Positions 17,328-28,100 of a stretch of DNA of 64,000 nucleotides are shown here, piece after piece. The notes beneath the pieces are model-generated. The model was not told where the DNA came from and did no database searches. It worked only from the letters and a program-made list of their open reading frames with translations. The position numbers and the translations under genes were made by a program. This DNA is from Methanolobus bombayensis (GTDB lineage Archaea > Halobacteriota > Methanosarcinia > Methanosarcinales > Methanosarcinaceae). Position 1 is the first letter of the stretch. Every line of letters begins with the position of its first letter. Location: assembly GCF_017873415.1 (NCBI RefSeq), contig NZ_JAGGKD010000008.1:1-64000 (forward strand), written 5' to 3'.

Positions 17328-18464
17328 TCATAGGGTGGTTTCCTGCTTCATTATCGAATCCAACGACTCAATTCCACAGGCTTTAACTGTAGTTCCTACA
17401 GCACGATTGAGAATATTGATAGCAGCATTATGGTCACGGTCAAGAACTAATCCACAGTGAGGACAGTTGTGTGTCCTTACCGCTAATGATTTTTCTACCT
17501 TTTGACCACAGTTGCTACATAGTTGAGATGTGTTATATGGATTAACTAATTCTACAAACTTACCAGCTTCTTCCGCTTTGTATTTTGTAATCTGAATTAG
17601 ATCACTCCATGATGCATCATGTATTGACTTTGATAGTCTTGAATTTTTAACCATGTTCTTTACATTCAGATCTTCAAAAGCTATGTAATCGTAAGCATTA
17701 ATGAGTTCCCTGCTTAGTTTATGGTTAAAATCGGTTCTCTGATTGCGAATTTTACGATGCAAGGTGTTTACCTTATCACATTGTTTCTTCCAATTGTTAG
17801 AGAATTTCTTTTTACGACTAAGGTTACGTTGTTGTCTTTTTAATTCGCCTTCAGTATTGCGATAATATTTCGGAGGATCTATCTGAGTACCATCACTCAA
17901 AGTAACCAGAGAATTGAGTCCTACGTCAATACCTACAAAGGTAACAGGTTCAACAGGTGTAACATTGTTCTCAACGACTACAGAGAATGTAACATACCAT
18001 TGTTTCCCATCTTTGCGAATAGTACAGGTCTTGATCTTGCCTTCAATCTCTCGATGCTGAACTATCTTGATCTCTCCAATCTTCGATAGCTTCAACTTCT
18101 TTCCAGAGATACTAAAACCAGATTGGGGATAGGTAAAACTGTTATATCGTCTCTTTCCTTTGAACCGAGGATAACCTACTTTTGCTTCTCCGTTCTTACA
18201 TCGTCTGAAAAAAGCATCAAATGATTTACCTAATCTCCTGATTACATCCTGTTTTACCTGAGAATGTACGTCTGTATCAAATTCAAGATACTGAACCTGA
18301 TACAACTGTTCCATAGTAGATAATCCTTGATTACATCTATCATAGGCATTTCTACGGTCTGTAAGAAATTCGTTATAGATATGTCTACAAACATCAATTG
18401 TCCTGATTAAAGTTACTTCCTGTTGTTTGGTAGGATACAATCTAAACTTATAAGATTTCTGCAT
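17328..18464 (-). CDS. tnpB: TnpB, RNA-guided nuclease of IS605 family
   Basis: 378 residues. The RuvC nuclease residues are all present: GIDVGLNS (Asp), FEDLNVKNM (Glu) and LDRDHNAAINI (Asp), with the zinc ribbon CSNCGQK...CPHCG between the last two. The N-terminus has the usual YKFRLYPTKQQE start and a basic RNA-binding region. The stop codon overlaps the terminal hairpin of the element, as expected if the guide RNA overlaps the gene's 3' end. It appears intact and so potentially active. Confidence 0.93.
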   Translation of the reverse strand: MQKSYKFRLYPTKQQEVTLIRTIDVCRHIYNEFLTDRRNAYDRCNQGLSTMEQLYQVQYLEFDTDVHSQVKQDVIRRLGKSFDAFFRRCKNGEAKVGYPRFKGKRRYNSFTYPQSGFSISGKKLKLSKIGEIKIVQHREIEGKIKTCTIRKDGKQWYVTFSVVVENNVTPVEPVTFVGIDVGLNSLVTLSDGTQIDPPKYYRNTEGELKRQQRNLSRKKKFSNNWKKQCDKVNTLHRKIRNQRTDFNHKLSRELINAYDYIAFEDLNVKNMVKNSRLSKSIHDASWSDLIQITKYKAEEAGKFVELVNPYNTSQLCSNCGQKVEKSLAVRTHNCPHCGLVLDRDHNAAINILNRAVGTTVKACGIESLDSIMKQETTL

Positions 18465-18517
18465 TAAATACCTATAGGTTCACAATGTTTAAATACCTTT
18501 CGTACCTATAGGATAAC

Positions 18518-18934
18518 ATGTCATATTCAAGTTCTGCTGTGTATGAAATTAATTATCATATTGTATGGTGTACTAAATACCGGAAACAGGTTATGAATGA
18601 TGAATTGAAGGAGTTTCTTGATGACCAGATAAGAACAATTGCTGATTCTAAGGAATGGGAAATACTTGAACTTGAAGTTATGCCTGAACACATCCACCTT
18701 TTCATATCTGCACCACCATTCATAGCACCGACTGATATTGTTAAAATTATGAAAGGAGTTACTGCTAAGAGGGTTTTCCAGAAGTTTCCCGAATTACGAA
18801 AAAAGGAATTTTTGGGAAATCATCTTTGGTCACCAAGCTATTATATTGGTACTCATGGTCAAGTATCTGCTGAAACGATTAAGAAATACATTGACGGTAG
18901 TTCCAATAAGGGACGTAATTCATCCACCGTTTGA
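18518..18934 (+). CDS. tnpA: TnpA, Y1 HUH transposase of IS200/IS605 family
   Basis: 138 residues, normal for TnpA. The HUH motif is EHIHLFIS (His-x-His) and the catalytic tyrosine lies in TIKKYIDG near the C-terminus; YHIVWCTKYRK is the usual N-terminal block. The enzyme excises and inserts single-stranded element DNA at hairpin ends. The gene's 3' end enters the terminal hairpin at 18924-18943. It is the only transposase in the window, and the tnpB-only elements at 35407 and 45300 share end features it could act on in trans. Confidence 0.94.
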   Translation: MSYSSSAVYEINYHIVWCTKYRKQVMNDELKEFLDDQIRTIADSKEWEILELEVMPEHIHLFISAPPFIAPTDIVKIMKGVTAKRVFQKFPELRKKEFLGNHLWSPSYYIGTHGQVSAETIKKYIDGSSNKGRNSSTV

Positions 18935-18993
18935 AAACGGTGGGCTTCTTACTCCAACGGTGATAAAATAAAAAAGAGTGCCATGTAGTTTCA

Positions 18994-19332
18994 TCAATGG
19001 CAGTATCTTGGAATTGATCCTTTCTTTTTGAATATGTAAGAACCGTCTTCCATGCTTACAAAGCCCATCTTTTCCCAGAAACCTTTTGCAGTGGGTCTTA
19101 CCCTGTCGGCAATAATGGTATTGAATTGGGATTTGAACAGGTCAACTGTCCTTCTGCCATAATTCTTTCCTTCAAATTCCGGGAAGATGTTAATTGAGTA
19201 GATTGTAAGAACATTGCCATCTGCCTTTCCTCTGGCTTTTCCCACCCTGATACCTCTTCTGTCTATATTCATCCACCTGCACTCAGAACCCTGTGCAGGA
19301 GGGAGCAAGGTGAATTTAAGTTCCTGGGGCAT
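18994..19332 (-). CDS. GNAT-like N-acetyltransferase, short
   Basis: 112 residues. The core GNAT elements are recognisable: a strand with LTIYSINIFPEFEGKNYGRRTVDLF, matching the motif A turn (normally Q/R-x-x-G-x-G/A) in a form with G-K-N-Y-G, then ADRVRPTAKGFWEKMGF, the motif B 'F-W-x-K-x-G-F' end typical of the fold. It is compact, so some peripheral strands may be missing. It follows cheR on the same strand by about 35 bp and may share its transcript. Substrate unknown. Confidence 0.7.
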   Translation of the reverse strand: MPQELKFTLLPPAQGSECRWMNIDRRGIRVGKARGKADGNVLTIYSINIFPEFEGKNYGRRTVDLFKSQFNTIIADRVRPTAKGFWEKMGFVSMEDGSYIFKKKGSIPRYCH

Positions 19333-19367
19333 ATTTATAATCTCTCTTTTTTGTATGCACTGTATTA

Positions 19368-19967
19368 TTAATTCAGCTTGCGATATAATTGTGCATTTGC
19401 AACTACCGGTTCGAAATGACCCCGAAGTTCATCAGGCATTTTCTGGGTTTGTTCGGTTGCAAAATAACCACCATCAAGAGAATCATGGAACATCCGCATT
19501 ACTTCAACCCTTTCAGCTTCATTAAAATGCAGGAGAACATTTTTGCAGAGAACAAGGTTCAGCCCTGTTCTGATCGGTTTCATGTCCAGAAGATTGTGCT
19601 TGGTGAACTCGACACTTCTTCTTATTTCATCGTCTATTTTAAAGTGATCAGGCTCGTCAGCAGGTGAGAAGTATTTCTCAAATATTGGTTTTGGTATTCT
19701 CTGCACCATTTCTCTGGGATAGATGCCTTCTTTGATGATATCACCGAAAAGATTACTGTTATCAATGTCAGTTGCGTGTATCTTCACGTTCCTGAAGATC
19801 ATTCCCATGTTCTCTCTTAACACAATAGCCAGTGAATATGGTTCAGGACCCATTGCACATCCTGCGTCCCATATGTGGATGTACCTTCTGCTTCTGAGCT
19901 CAGGAATTACGTAGTCTCTGATCATTTCCAGTGTCTGCATGTCTCTGAAGAAATAAGTGAATGCCAT
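19368..19967 (-). CDS. cheR: CheR-type chemoreceptor methyltransferase, lacking the N-terminal domain
   Basis: 199 residues from the ATG at 19967, chosen for the AGGAGAGG site six bases upstream; the longer frame adds only hydrophobic residues. It begins TYFFRDMQTLEMIRDYVIPE, the linker that precedes the SAM domain in CheR, followed by IWDAGCAMGPEPYSLAIVL (SAM loop, G-C-A-x-G-x-E-P-Y-S), KIHATDIDNSNL and VLCKNVLLHF. The all-alpha N-terminal domain of classical CheR is missing, as in several archaeal forms. It would methylate glutamates of the two receptors encoded upstream. An (AAAT)7 tract lies in the gap between cheW and cheR. Confidence 0.88.
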   Translation of the reverse strand: MAFTYFFRDMQTLEMIRDYVIPELRSRRYIHIWDAGCAMGPEPYSLAIVLRENMGMIFRNVKIHATDIDNSNLFGDIIKEGIYPREMVQRIPKPIFEKYFSPADEPDHFKIDDEIRRSVEFTKHNLLDMKPIRTGLNLVLCKNVLLHFNEAERVEVMRMFHDSLDGGYFATEQTQKMPDELRGHFEPVVANAQLYRKLN

Positions 19968-20076
19968 AATTTTCCTCTCCTGTATTGAAAAGAATTCAAT
20001 GTACATAAATATATATATAATGTTCAAAAGTAGGTAATTCATGTACATGCTTACTGATTATACTAATATAAAGAAC

Positions 20077-20104
20077 AAATAAATAAATAAATAAATAAAT
20101 AAAT
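20077..20104. repeat. (AAAT)7 tetranucleotide repeat between cheW and cheR
   Basis: Seven perfect copies of AAAT (ATTT on the coding strand of cheR) in the 200-bp gap upstream of cheR. A TATA-like tract on the minus strand (near 20004-20022) sits between the repeat and the cheR start. Tracts of this kind are prone to slippage; an effect on cheR expression is possible but not shown. Confidence 0.9.
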
Positions 20105-20165
20105 ATATAATACAAATTTTGGATGGATAAAAATCAAAAAAAGAAAAGAGCAGATGTCTGTATTC

Positions 20166-20657
20166 TCAGGCAAGTTCTGCTATTTCTTCAACTTCTTTTT
20201 TATCCATGATCTTTGCAAGGTCGAGGAATATCAGTAGACGCTCATCGAGCTTTCCAACACCTGTAATATATTCTTTACTAATGTTGGACATTACCAGATC
20301 CGGTGCCGGATCTACACTTGATTCCGGAATTCTGAGTACCTCATTGACAGAATCTACGATCATTCCCACAACATTGTCACCTATCTCAACTACAATGATA
20401 CGGGAATGTGCATCTGCTTCCTTGGAAGCAAGATTGAAGCGTTTGTCAAGGTTGATGACAACAATTATCCTGCCACGAAGATTGATTACACCTTCAACAA
20501 AGTCAGGAGATTGGGGGATCTGGGTGATCTCAGGCATCCTGATGATCTCCTGAACTTTCATGATCTCTACGCCAAACTCCTCGCCTCCCAACTGGAAGAC
20601 TACCATCTGTAATAATTCCTCAGTCGGTCCATTTCCGGCTATTGAAACATCTTTCAT
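20166..20657 (-). CDS. cheW: CheW chemotaxis adaptor
   Basis: 163 residues with the CheW fold: VVFQLGGEEFGVEIMKVQEIIRM, the FVEGVINLRGRIIVVINLDKRF centre with the conserved N-L-R-G, VGMIVDSVNEVLRI and the C-terminal ITGVGKLDERLLIFLDLAKIM. CheW couples receptors to the CheA kinase. It is 12 bp downstream of the receptor gene at 20670. A second cheW is at 24633-25145, so each receptor is followed by its own adaptor, as expected from duplication of a receptor-cheW unit. Confidence 0.95.
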   Translation of the reverse strand: MKDVSIAGNGPTEELLQMVVFQLGGEEFGVEIMKVQEIIRMPEITQIPQSPDFVEGVINLRGRIIVVINLDKRFNLASKEADAHSRIIVVEIGDNVVGMIVDSVNEVLRIPESSVDPAPDLVMSNISKEYITGVGKLDERLLIFLDLAKIMDKKEVEEIAELA

Positions 20658-20669
20658 ATTCTCATCTCA

Positions 20670-23600
20670 TTATACGAGGAGCTGCTCCTCTTTGTCTGAA
20701 TCTTCCCTTTTCCCGGGGCCAGAAGTATTTCCACTTGCCATGGAAATGGAGTCTAATATAAACTTGTCAACTACAACTTTCATATCTGCTGCAAGAGTTG
20801 ACAGGTCTTCTGCAGACCTTGAAAGTTCCTGCATTGTTGCACTCTGCTCTTCAACAGCTGCTGATGCTTCCTCAGTTCCTGCTGCGGATTCTTCTGAAAT
20901 GGCACTAACTTCTTCGATCGAGGAAGTGACCTCTTCGATAGAAGCGGACTGCTCCTGGGCAGCAGCAGCAATATCCTGAACCATATTTGCTATGAGGTTT
21001 CCTGACTCAACCACCTGCTCAATACTTGATACAGCTTCATGAAGGGCAGTTGCTCCAGATTCTACTTCCTCTGAACCCTGCTGCATTGATGTTACAGCAT
21101 TCTGTGTTCCTTCCTGTATCTCACTGATAAGTGTGGAAATCTGCTTAGCTGCATTACCAGAATCCTCTGCAAGTTTCCTGACTTCATCTGCAACCACAGC
21201 GAATCCCCGACCATGTTCCCCTGCACGTGCTGCTTCAATTGCTGCATTTAGTGCAAGAAGGTTTGTCTGGTCTGCAATATTAGTAATGAGGTTTACTATC
21301 TCACCGATCTGCTTGGATTTACCATCAAGCTCCATGATAACGTTTGATGATTCTCCTGTTGCCTTTTTGATTGAATCCATCTTTAAAAGGAGGTCCTTGG
21401 CATTAACACCAAGACTATTGATCATCTCATTTGAATCCTTAGCGTTCTCTGCTGCCTTTTGTGAGTTAGTTGCAACTTCCTGGACTGTCATGGTCATATC
21501 AACCATTGCACGAGATACCTCTTCTGTCTTAGAAGCCTGGCTCTGTGCACCTCTTGATATTTCAGAAACAGTGTCTGCTACCTGATATGATGATGATGAC
21601 ATTTGCTCAACTGAAGCAGACATTTCTTCGGCTGTTGATGCAACATTTCTTGAACTGTCATGTACCATGGATACAACTTCATTAAGTGATCTTCTGGTGT
21701 TCTCTATACCATCAGTTAGTACTTTGAACTCTCCAACACCATGGACTGAGACTGCCTGACTGAGATCATTATTTGCAATTGCTTCAAGAACATTTGCGGA
21801 ATCTTCAATAATTGATTGCAGGTCGTTACCAAATGCATCGACAGTATCGGCAAATACCTTAAAGTCACCTTCTGTTTCAAAGCTGAACCTTGCATCGAGA
21901 TGACCTCCAGAGAACTCATTGACCATGCGCATTGCCTCATTCATAGGTGTTACAAGTGCTTCGATTGCCTCTGAAACAGCATCCATTGCATCTCTGTATG
22001 CCCCTTCAAATTGTGATGAATCGGCCTTATAGTCAAGATTACCGCTCTTTGCAGCGTTACCAAGTTTAACGAATTCATTACCAAGGCTCTCTATATTGCT
22101 CATCATGGTAATGTAACATGGAATCAGTTCGTCATTCTCTGAACGTTTACCGGTTTTCTTGAGTCCTTCAAGGTCACTAAGGTCGCCTACTGCGATTCTT
22201 TTATTGACACCCATAACTGTAAGGATTCTCTGTCGGATTCCGTTTGTAGCATTTGCCACTTCTTCATAGATTCCCTGATAATCGCCTTCAACAGCTCTTG
22301 TGTGGTCGTTGTCAACCATGAGCTGCAGGACTTCATTTGCCTCTACAAGACCACCAAGACCATCAATACAATCATTGATGTTGTTCTTGAGAATGTTGAA
22401 ATCACCCTGGTATTCATCAGTTATCTTTTCAGGTATTTCTCCTTTAGATATCTGCTCTACATAATCTGCGGCGACATTGAGCGGATCGATTACAGCATCA
22501 AGTGTGTTATTTACACCTTCCACGACTTTACGGAAGTCGCCTTCATGTCTTGAAGCATCTGCACGGGTATCGAGACGCCCCTCAACTGCCGCTGTTTCAA
22601 GCATGTTAGCATCTGTGATAAGACTGGAAACTGCTGTTGCCACATCATCAAGCGATTCATATATTTTTGAGAAATTCTCATACTGAACAGCAGTGTGTTC
22701 ACTGGCAGCGGTTATGTTCGAGTCGATCTCCAGATTACCAGATGCAATATTCTCCAGGTTAGCAACCAGGCGCGTAATCTCTTTTGAAGTGTAAATTGCG
22801 TTCACCTTTGAAGCTGAGACATCCTGAACTACCTCGATATGACCGATCTGTTTACCCTTGGAGTCATATATGTATGAGGTATCTACCTGCAAGTGGCTCT
22901 TCTCTCCATCTTCCCCGGGTTGTTCGAAGAACGTAATTGGATTACCATTCTCTAACCTGCAGACACCACATTTTTCTGTGCCGCATATGTTGGCTCCCCA
23001 TTCACTGCATTGATGACCGATGACCTCCTCACGCTTCAGACCTGTTGCTTCTTCAGCTGGTTTGTTAAGGAAGGTCCAGTTAAGATCATTATCTGTTACT
23101 GATACTGGGAAAGGAATGCTGTCAAGAATTGAATTATACCAATATACTTTATTCACAACAGTATCAAGAGTATTGTTCACTCCGTCTACAACCTTACGGA
23201 AGTCACCGTTGTGCCTGCTCGCATCAGCACGGGTATCAAAGTGCTCGTTTGTGGCTGCTTCTGCCAGCATCTCTGCATCTTCAATAAGCGCCCCTACTGC
23301 ATCTATACACTGGTTGAGGTTGTTCTTGATCTCGTTGAAATCACCGTTATAGTCATCAGTGATCTTTTCAGGAATATCACCTTTGGAGATTCGATCAACG
23401 TATTCTGCAGTTACATTGAGTGGAGCGATCAAAGCATCAAATGCACCGTTTACGGTACCAACCGCTTCCTGGAAAAGACCATCGAACTCTGAAGAATCTA
23501 CCCTGTAGTCCAGATTTCCGGCTTCGGCGGCCTGTCCGAGTTCAATGAACTCATCAGCCATTCCCTTGACTGTTTCCATGAGCCTGATTGTGTATGGTAA

Positions 23601-24425
23601 TAGTTTGTCATTATCTGACCGTTTTCCTGCCTGTTTGTACCTTGGAAGGTCACTGAAGTCACCTCTGGCCATAAACTCGAACGTACGCTGGATATTAAGG
23701 AGCCTGTTGCGGACTTCGTTAACTGCATATGCATTGTCTTTGAAAATTCCGTCATACTCTCCTTCGACACCATTCTCAAAATCATTGACAGCCAGTTTTA
23801 GCAGAATATCGGTACTTTCGTTCAAAGGTTTTGAAATCGAATCAAGTGTATGGTTCAGGTTCTCTATTATGGTTCTGAATTCTCCGCCATGTCTTGTGGC
23901 ATCTGCACGAATATCCACTTTTCCTTCAGAACCTGCTTCTGCCAGCATTTCAGAATCTTCAATAAGAGCATTGATCGCATCGACACAAACGTTGAGTTTA
24001 TTTTTGAAATCATTGTAACTGCCTTTGAATTCTTTTGTTATTTTTGGTGGAATATCTCCGTTAGATAGGCGAGTTACATATTTTGACGCAGCCATGAATG
24101 GAGTAACTATTGCGTCGATCATTTGGTTAATTCCGGTCGCAAGTTCCCTGAATTCACCTTCAAAGTCTTCAGGTTGCATTCTCACATCAAGCTGACCTTC
24201 AACTGTTGCATTCACCATCTTGTTGACCTGCTTTGATAGTTCATGCTGCTGCTCAGCTTCATTTTTCCATCCAGAAGCTTTTTCAAGAAAAGCGTTCAGT
24301 GCTTCTGTCATCTCTTTCTCAGTTCCAGTTAATTCTGTACTGAGTCTGACATCTGAATTTCCTTCATTAAATGAATCCAGAACATCGATTATCTCTGTAT
24401 ATAATTTAGTGTTTTTCCCTAACAT
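20670..24425 (-). CDS. Soluble poly-HAMP methyl-accepting receptor with Cys-motif PAS domain
   Basis: 1251 residues from the ATG at 24425, chosen for GGGTGA just upstream (an ATG 21 bases earlier exists). No membrane helix, so it is cytoplasmic. Counting from that earlier ATG: repeated HAMP-like units of about 45 residues fill 75-430 and 555-950, with alternating signatures such as [19 protein letters not shown] and [22 protein letters not shown] domain lies at 433-548 with cysteines at 480, 488, 493 and 496. The signalling hairpin tip [20 protein letters not shown] is near 1056, flanked by Glu/Gln-rich methylation helices. The ligand is unknown; a redox or metal stimulus is possible given the cysteines. 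Confidence 0.93.
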   Translation of the reverse strand: MLGKNTKLYTEIIDVLDSFNEGNSDVRLSTELTGTEKEMTEALNAFLEKASGWKNEAEQQHELSKQVNKMVNATVEGQLDVRMQPEDFEGEFRELATGINQMIDAIVTPFMAASKYVTRLSNGDIPPKITKEFKGSYNDFKNKLNVCVDAINALIEDSEMLAEAGSEGKVDIRADATRHGGEFRTIIENLNHTLDSISKPLNESTDILLKLAVNDFENGVEGEYDGIFKDNAYAVNEVRNRLLNIQRTFEFMARGDFSDLPRYKQAGKRSDNDKLLPYTIRLMETVKGMADEFIELGQAAEAGNLDYRVDSSEFDGLFQEAVGTVNGAFDALIAPLNVTAEYVDRISKGDIPEKITDDYNGDFNEIKNNLNQCIDAVGALIEDAEMLAEAATNEHFDTRADASRHNGDFRKVVDGVNNTLDTVVNKVYWYNSILDSIPFPVSVTDNDLNWTFLNKPAEEATGLKREEVIGHQCSEWGANICGTEKCGVCRLENGNPITFFEQPGEDGEKSHLQVDTSYIYDSKGKQIGHIEVVQDVSASKVNAIYTSKEITRLVANLENIASGNLEIDSNITAASEHTAVQYENFSKIYESLDDVATAVSSLITDANMLETAAVEGRLDTRADASRHEGDFRKVVEGVNNTLDAVIDPLNVAADYVEQISKGEIPEKITDEYQGDFNILKNNINDCIDGLGGLVEANEVLQLMVDNDHTRAVEGDYQGIYEEVANATNGIRQRILTVMGVNKRIAVGDLSDLEGLKKTGKRSENDELIPCYITMMSNIESLGNEFVKLGNAAKSGNLDYKADSSQFEGAYRDAMDAVSEAIEALVTPMNEAMRMVNEFSGGHLDARFSFETEGDFKVFADTVDAFGNDLQSIIEDSANVLEAIANNDLSQAVSVHGVGEFKVLTDGIENTRRSLNEVVSMVHDSSRNVASTAEEMSASVEQMSSSSYQVADTVSEISRGAQSQASKTEEVSRAMVDMTMTVQEVATNSQKAAENAKDSNEMINSLGVNAKDLLLKMDSIKKATGESSNVIMELDGKSKQIGEIVNLITNIADQTNLLALNAAIEAARAGEHGRGFAVVADEVRKLAEDSGNAAKQISTLISEIQEGTQNAVTSMQQGSEEVESGATALHEAVSSIEQVVESGNLIANMVQDIAAAAQEQSASIEEVTSSIEEVSAISEESAAGTEEASAAVEEQSATMQELSRSAEDLSTLAADMKVVVDKFILDSISMASGNTSGPGKREDSDKEEQLLV

Positions 24426-24632
24426 GTTTTCACCCTGCAGTAACAAAAGCTAAACCAACCAAGTTCAACTGTTGCATATCTGCTGCCTATTTATAAAATA
24501 TAAACACATCTATATAATTATATTTATGCAACTTTAAAGATGTAGATAATTATATAAAAATATATCTTTGAAAAAAGATTGATGTACACAAATGCACATC
24601 TATGTTAAATACTGTTGGTTTTTAAAAATCGA

Positions 24633-25145
24633 TCAGGAAGAAACTGCTTCCTTATAGCCGGATTCTACAATATTCAATTGCTCATCCTTTCCCAACACTT
24701 TCTTAGAATCAATCAGAAGAAGGAGACGCTCATCCAGTTTCCCTACACCCTTTACAGCCTCTGATTCATTGCGAGATACTAACATGTCGGGAGCAGGATC
24801 AATTTCAGATTTCTGAATTCGGAGAACCTCAGTTACTGATTCAACCATAAGACCCACTATAATATCATCAAGTTCTGTGACAATAATACGAGAATTGTGG
24901 TCCTGTTCTCTGAATTGCACGTTAAAGAGCTTTGCCATATTTATTGCAACTATTACATCACCTCGGATATTGACAATACCTTCAACGTAATCGGGTGCTT
25001 GCGGCATGTGTGTCATTTCAGGAATTCTAATTATCTCTTTTACATTCATGATATCCATTCCGAACTCCTCACCTGCCAGTTGAAAAACAACTACCTGAAG
25101 AACATCTTCTGCACTTGTAGCTGAGTTTGAAAAAGTTTCTTCCAC
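24633..25145 (-). CDS. cheW: CheW chemotaxis adaptor, second copy
   Basis: 170 residues. Matches its paralogue at 20166 in every block: VVFQLAGEEFGMDIMNVKEIIRI, YVEGIVNIRGDVIVAINMAKLF (N-I-R-G), VGLMVESVTEVLRI and VKGVGKLDERLLLLIDSKKVL. It lies 15 bp downstream of the receptor gene at 25161 and about 200 bp upstream of the other receptor, with an AT-rich, possibly promoter-bearing gap between. Confidence 0.95.
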   Translation of the reverse strand: MEETFSNSATSAEDVLQVVVFQLAGEEFGMDIMNVKEIIRIPEMTHMPQAPDYVEGIVNIRGDVIVAINMAKLFNVQFREQDHNSRIIVTELDDIIVGLMVESVTEVLRIQKSEIDPAPDMLVSRNESEAVKGVGKLDERLLLLIDSKKVLGKDEQLNIVESGYKEAVSS

Positions 25146-25160
25146 TTAAATTCCTCCTAT

Positions 25161-28100
25161 TTACACCAGTGCAGAATTTTCAGTTGCAGATTCGGCAATC
25201 TCCGGATTTCCTGTGCCTTTGTTATTAGTCTGCCTGTTTTCCGAACAGAACGTCTTGAATCTGCTTACAGCCTTTTTCATATCCTGGGCAATATATGATA
25301 ATTCATCTGCAGAATTTGCAATTTCATGTGTTGAAGAAGTTTGTTCCTGAACGGCAGCAGCTGTCTGTTCAGTACCTGCTGCAGTTTCTTCTGAAATTGC
25401 TGCAACTTCCTGAATGGACGATGCTGCCTCCTCAATCGAAGCAGACTGTTCTTCTGCCGCAGCAGCAATGTCTACAACCATTTTTGTAATGTCATCAACA
25501 GCAATTATTACTTGATCGATCTCCTCAACACCGGCACCAAGTGATTCAGCACCCTTTGAAACTTCAGTTGTACCCATTTCCATAGAAGTAACAGCTTCTG
25601 AGGTTCCATCCTGTATTTCATGTATAAGGTCTGCGATCTGTTTTGCAGCATTTCCTGAATCTTCCGCAAGTTTTCTGACCTCATCTGCAACAACTGCAAA
25701 ACCACGTCCGTGTTCTCCTGCACGTGCTGCTTCAATAGCAGCGTTAAGAGCAAGCAGGTTTGTCTGGTCAGCAATATTTGTGATAAGATTGACTATCTCA
25801 TCAATACGGTTTGATTTTTCTTCCAGGTCATTGATTACAGTAGCAGAGCCCGATACAGCTTCCTTTATGCTGTCCATCATTCTGAGCAATTCCTTACTTG
25901 TTTTACCCAATTCGGTCATTTTCTCATTGGATTCGCGTGCATGGGTTGCAGCATTCTGTGAATTGCAGGCCACTTCCTGTATGCTCTGGGTCATATGCTG
26001 CATGGTTCTGGAAACTTCCTCGGTCTTGGTTGATTGATCCTGTGATCCTCTGGAAATTTCCTCAACAGTTCCTGAAACTTCTACTGCTGAAGAATTTAGT
26101 TGTGTGGTTGATGCGGACATGTCTTCGGCAGTTCTGACTACCATGTCAGCAACATTTATCACATTCGATACTACTTCATTAAGGGATAAACGGGCACTTT
26201 CAATACCATCGGTGAGTTTCCTGAACTCTCCCACAGATTCCACGGATATTGCCCGGGTGAGATTATCATTGGACATTTCTGATAATACTTCACATGCATC
26301 TCCCATCATTTTCTGGAGGTTGTCTCCAAAAGAGTTCAATGTGTTTGCCAGATCGTTAAAATCACCATTCATCTTCATGGTGATCCTGGCATCAAGGTCA
26401 CCTTCTGCATATGCTGTGATAACATCAGAGCTTACTTTCAGTGGTGTGACAATCGCATCCAGTGTATTGTTAAAGCCTTCGATTATCCTGGAGAAATCGC
26501 CTCCATGTTGTGATACATCAGCACGTGTTTCCAGCTGGCCATCAACTCCTGCCTGTGCAAGTAGCTGTGAATCCCTTATTAGTAAATTAATGGCATCAAT
26601 ACAGACATTGATATTATTCTTTATCTCATTGAAGTCACCATAATATGTATCTGTAATAGGTTCCGGAATGTCACCTTTTGATATTCTGTCAATATATTCT
26701 GCTGCTACGTTCAGTGGTGATATTACCGCATCAAAAGCAACGTTAACATCCTGTATTGCTTCATTGTAGACACCTTCGAAACCATCAGGGCTCGCTCTGT
26801 AATCGAGCTTTCCTTCTTCAACTGCAGATCCAAGTTCAACGAACTGGTCCACAAGACCCTGTATACTTTCCATCATTTTTATGTATGCAGGAATGAATTC
26901 ATCATTTTCTGATCTCTTTCCAATTTCCCTGTATGTTTCAAGCATTCTCAGATTTCCACTGGCAATTTCCTGAGTTGTACTCAGCACCACTTTGTTGTGG
27001 TCAAGAGCTTTGTTTGTACCTTCGGAAATCTCAGCGTAGATTCCCTGGTACTCATCGGAAACCCGGGTTGTGAGGTCGTTAACTGACATTTTATGTAACA
27101 CTTCGTTACATTCAATAAGGGCTCCCAATCCATCAATACACATATTGAGGTTGTTCTTGATCTCATTGAAATCTCCTCTGTATTCGTCGGTGATCTTTTC
27201 CGGTATGTCGCCCTTTGAGATACGATCAATATACTCTGCTGCTACGTTCAACGGACCAATAAATGCATCAAGGGTTTCGTTCACCGCATTGACAATATCC
27301 TTCGGGTTACCTTCAAACTGATTTATATCTGCACGTGCATCCAGTCTTCCGTTAACTGCTGCATCCGCAAGTTTGAGTACTTCCTTTGTGACATTTATCT
27401 CAGAGGTCATATCCATAACATATTCAAGACCTCCGATTATCTCCCCTTCACTGTTCTTTAGCGGGGTTGCAGTATAACGGATCGGAAGTTCTCCTGCAGG
27501 AAGATTTGCAACAGTATCGGCAGAAGAAGTGTTACCTTCTTTCATGGCTCTGGCAACACGGCATTCTGCGGTGTTACAGTGTGGGGTATTGAACAGCTCG
27601 TAACATTTCATACCTTTACATTCTGTGGCAGTTTTCCCTACTGCATTAGCACCGGCAGGATTAATGAATGATACATTGAATTCTTTATCTACAGCCATTA
27701 CAGGTGCCGGAATCCTGTTTAGGAGTTCTACTTTGGATCCGGAATCTTCAAGAGCATTCCTGATCTCGGTCTGGTCCATGAATATCTCAAGTGAACCTAT
27801 TATTTTACCTTCTCTGTTTTTCAGTGGAACACCACTGCACTTAATAGATACATCCTGATTCAGGTTTGCCACGGCTTCACCGTGTTCGATATTATTTGTA
27901 ATCATTGATTTTGTACATACACAATTGTCAGTCTTACAGACATTTGTCTTGTAATGATCGTAGCATTTAGTTCCAACCATGTGATCGGTTGTAAGACCTG
28001 CAGTTTCTGCAGCCTTGCTGTTAACATAATTAATATTGTATTCCCTGTCAATGATCATGAAAGGAACAGGGATACTATCTATATGTCCGACAAGTGTTTC

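Larger units (their letters stand above)
17311..18962 (-). mobile_element. Complete IS200/IS605 element (divergent tnpB and tnpA)
   Basis: The element holds tnpB (minus) and tnpA (plus), back to back. Both ends carry hairpins: ACCACCCTA/TAGGGTGGT at 17318-17339 and CCACCGTT/AACGGTGG at 18924-18943. The tnpB-proximal end stops at GTGAACTACC (17311), the other at ATAAA (18963-18967, TTTAT on the minus strand), a site also found beside two tnpB-only copies. No target duplication is expected in this family. By analogy with studied TnpB systems, an RNA from the 3' end of tnpB would run out of the element into the flank, giving a guide that starts TTTGTTCTACTTTCAGTGGT (minus strand, 17310-17291). 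Confidence 0.88.
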
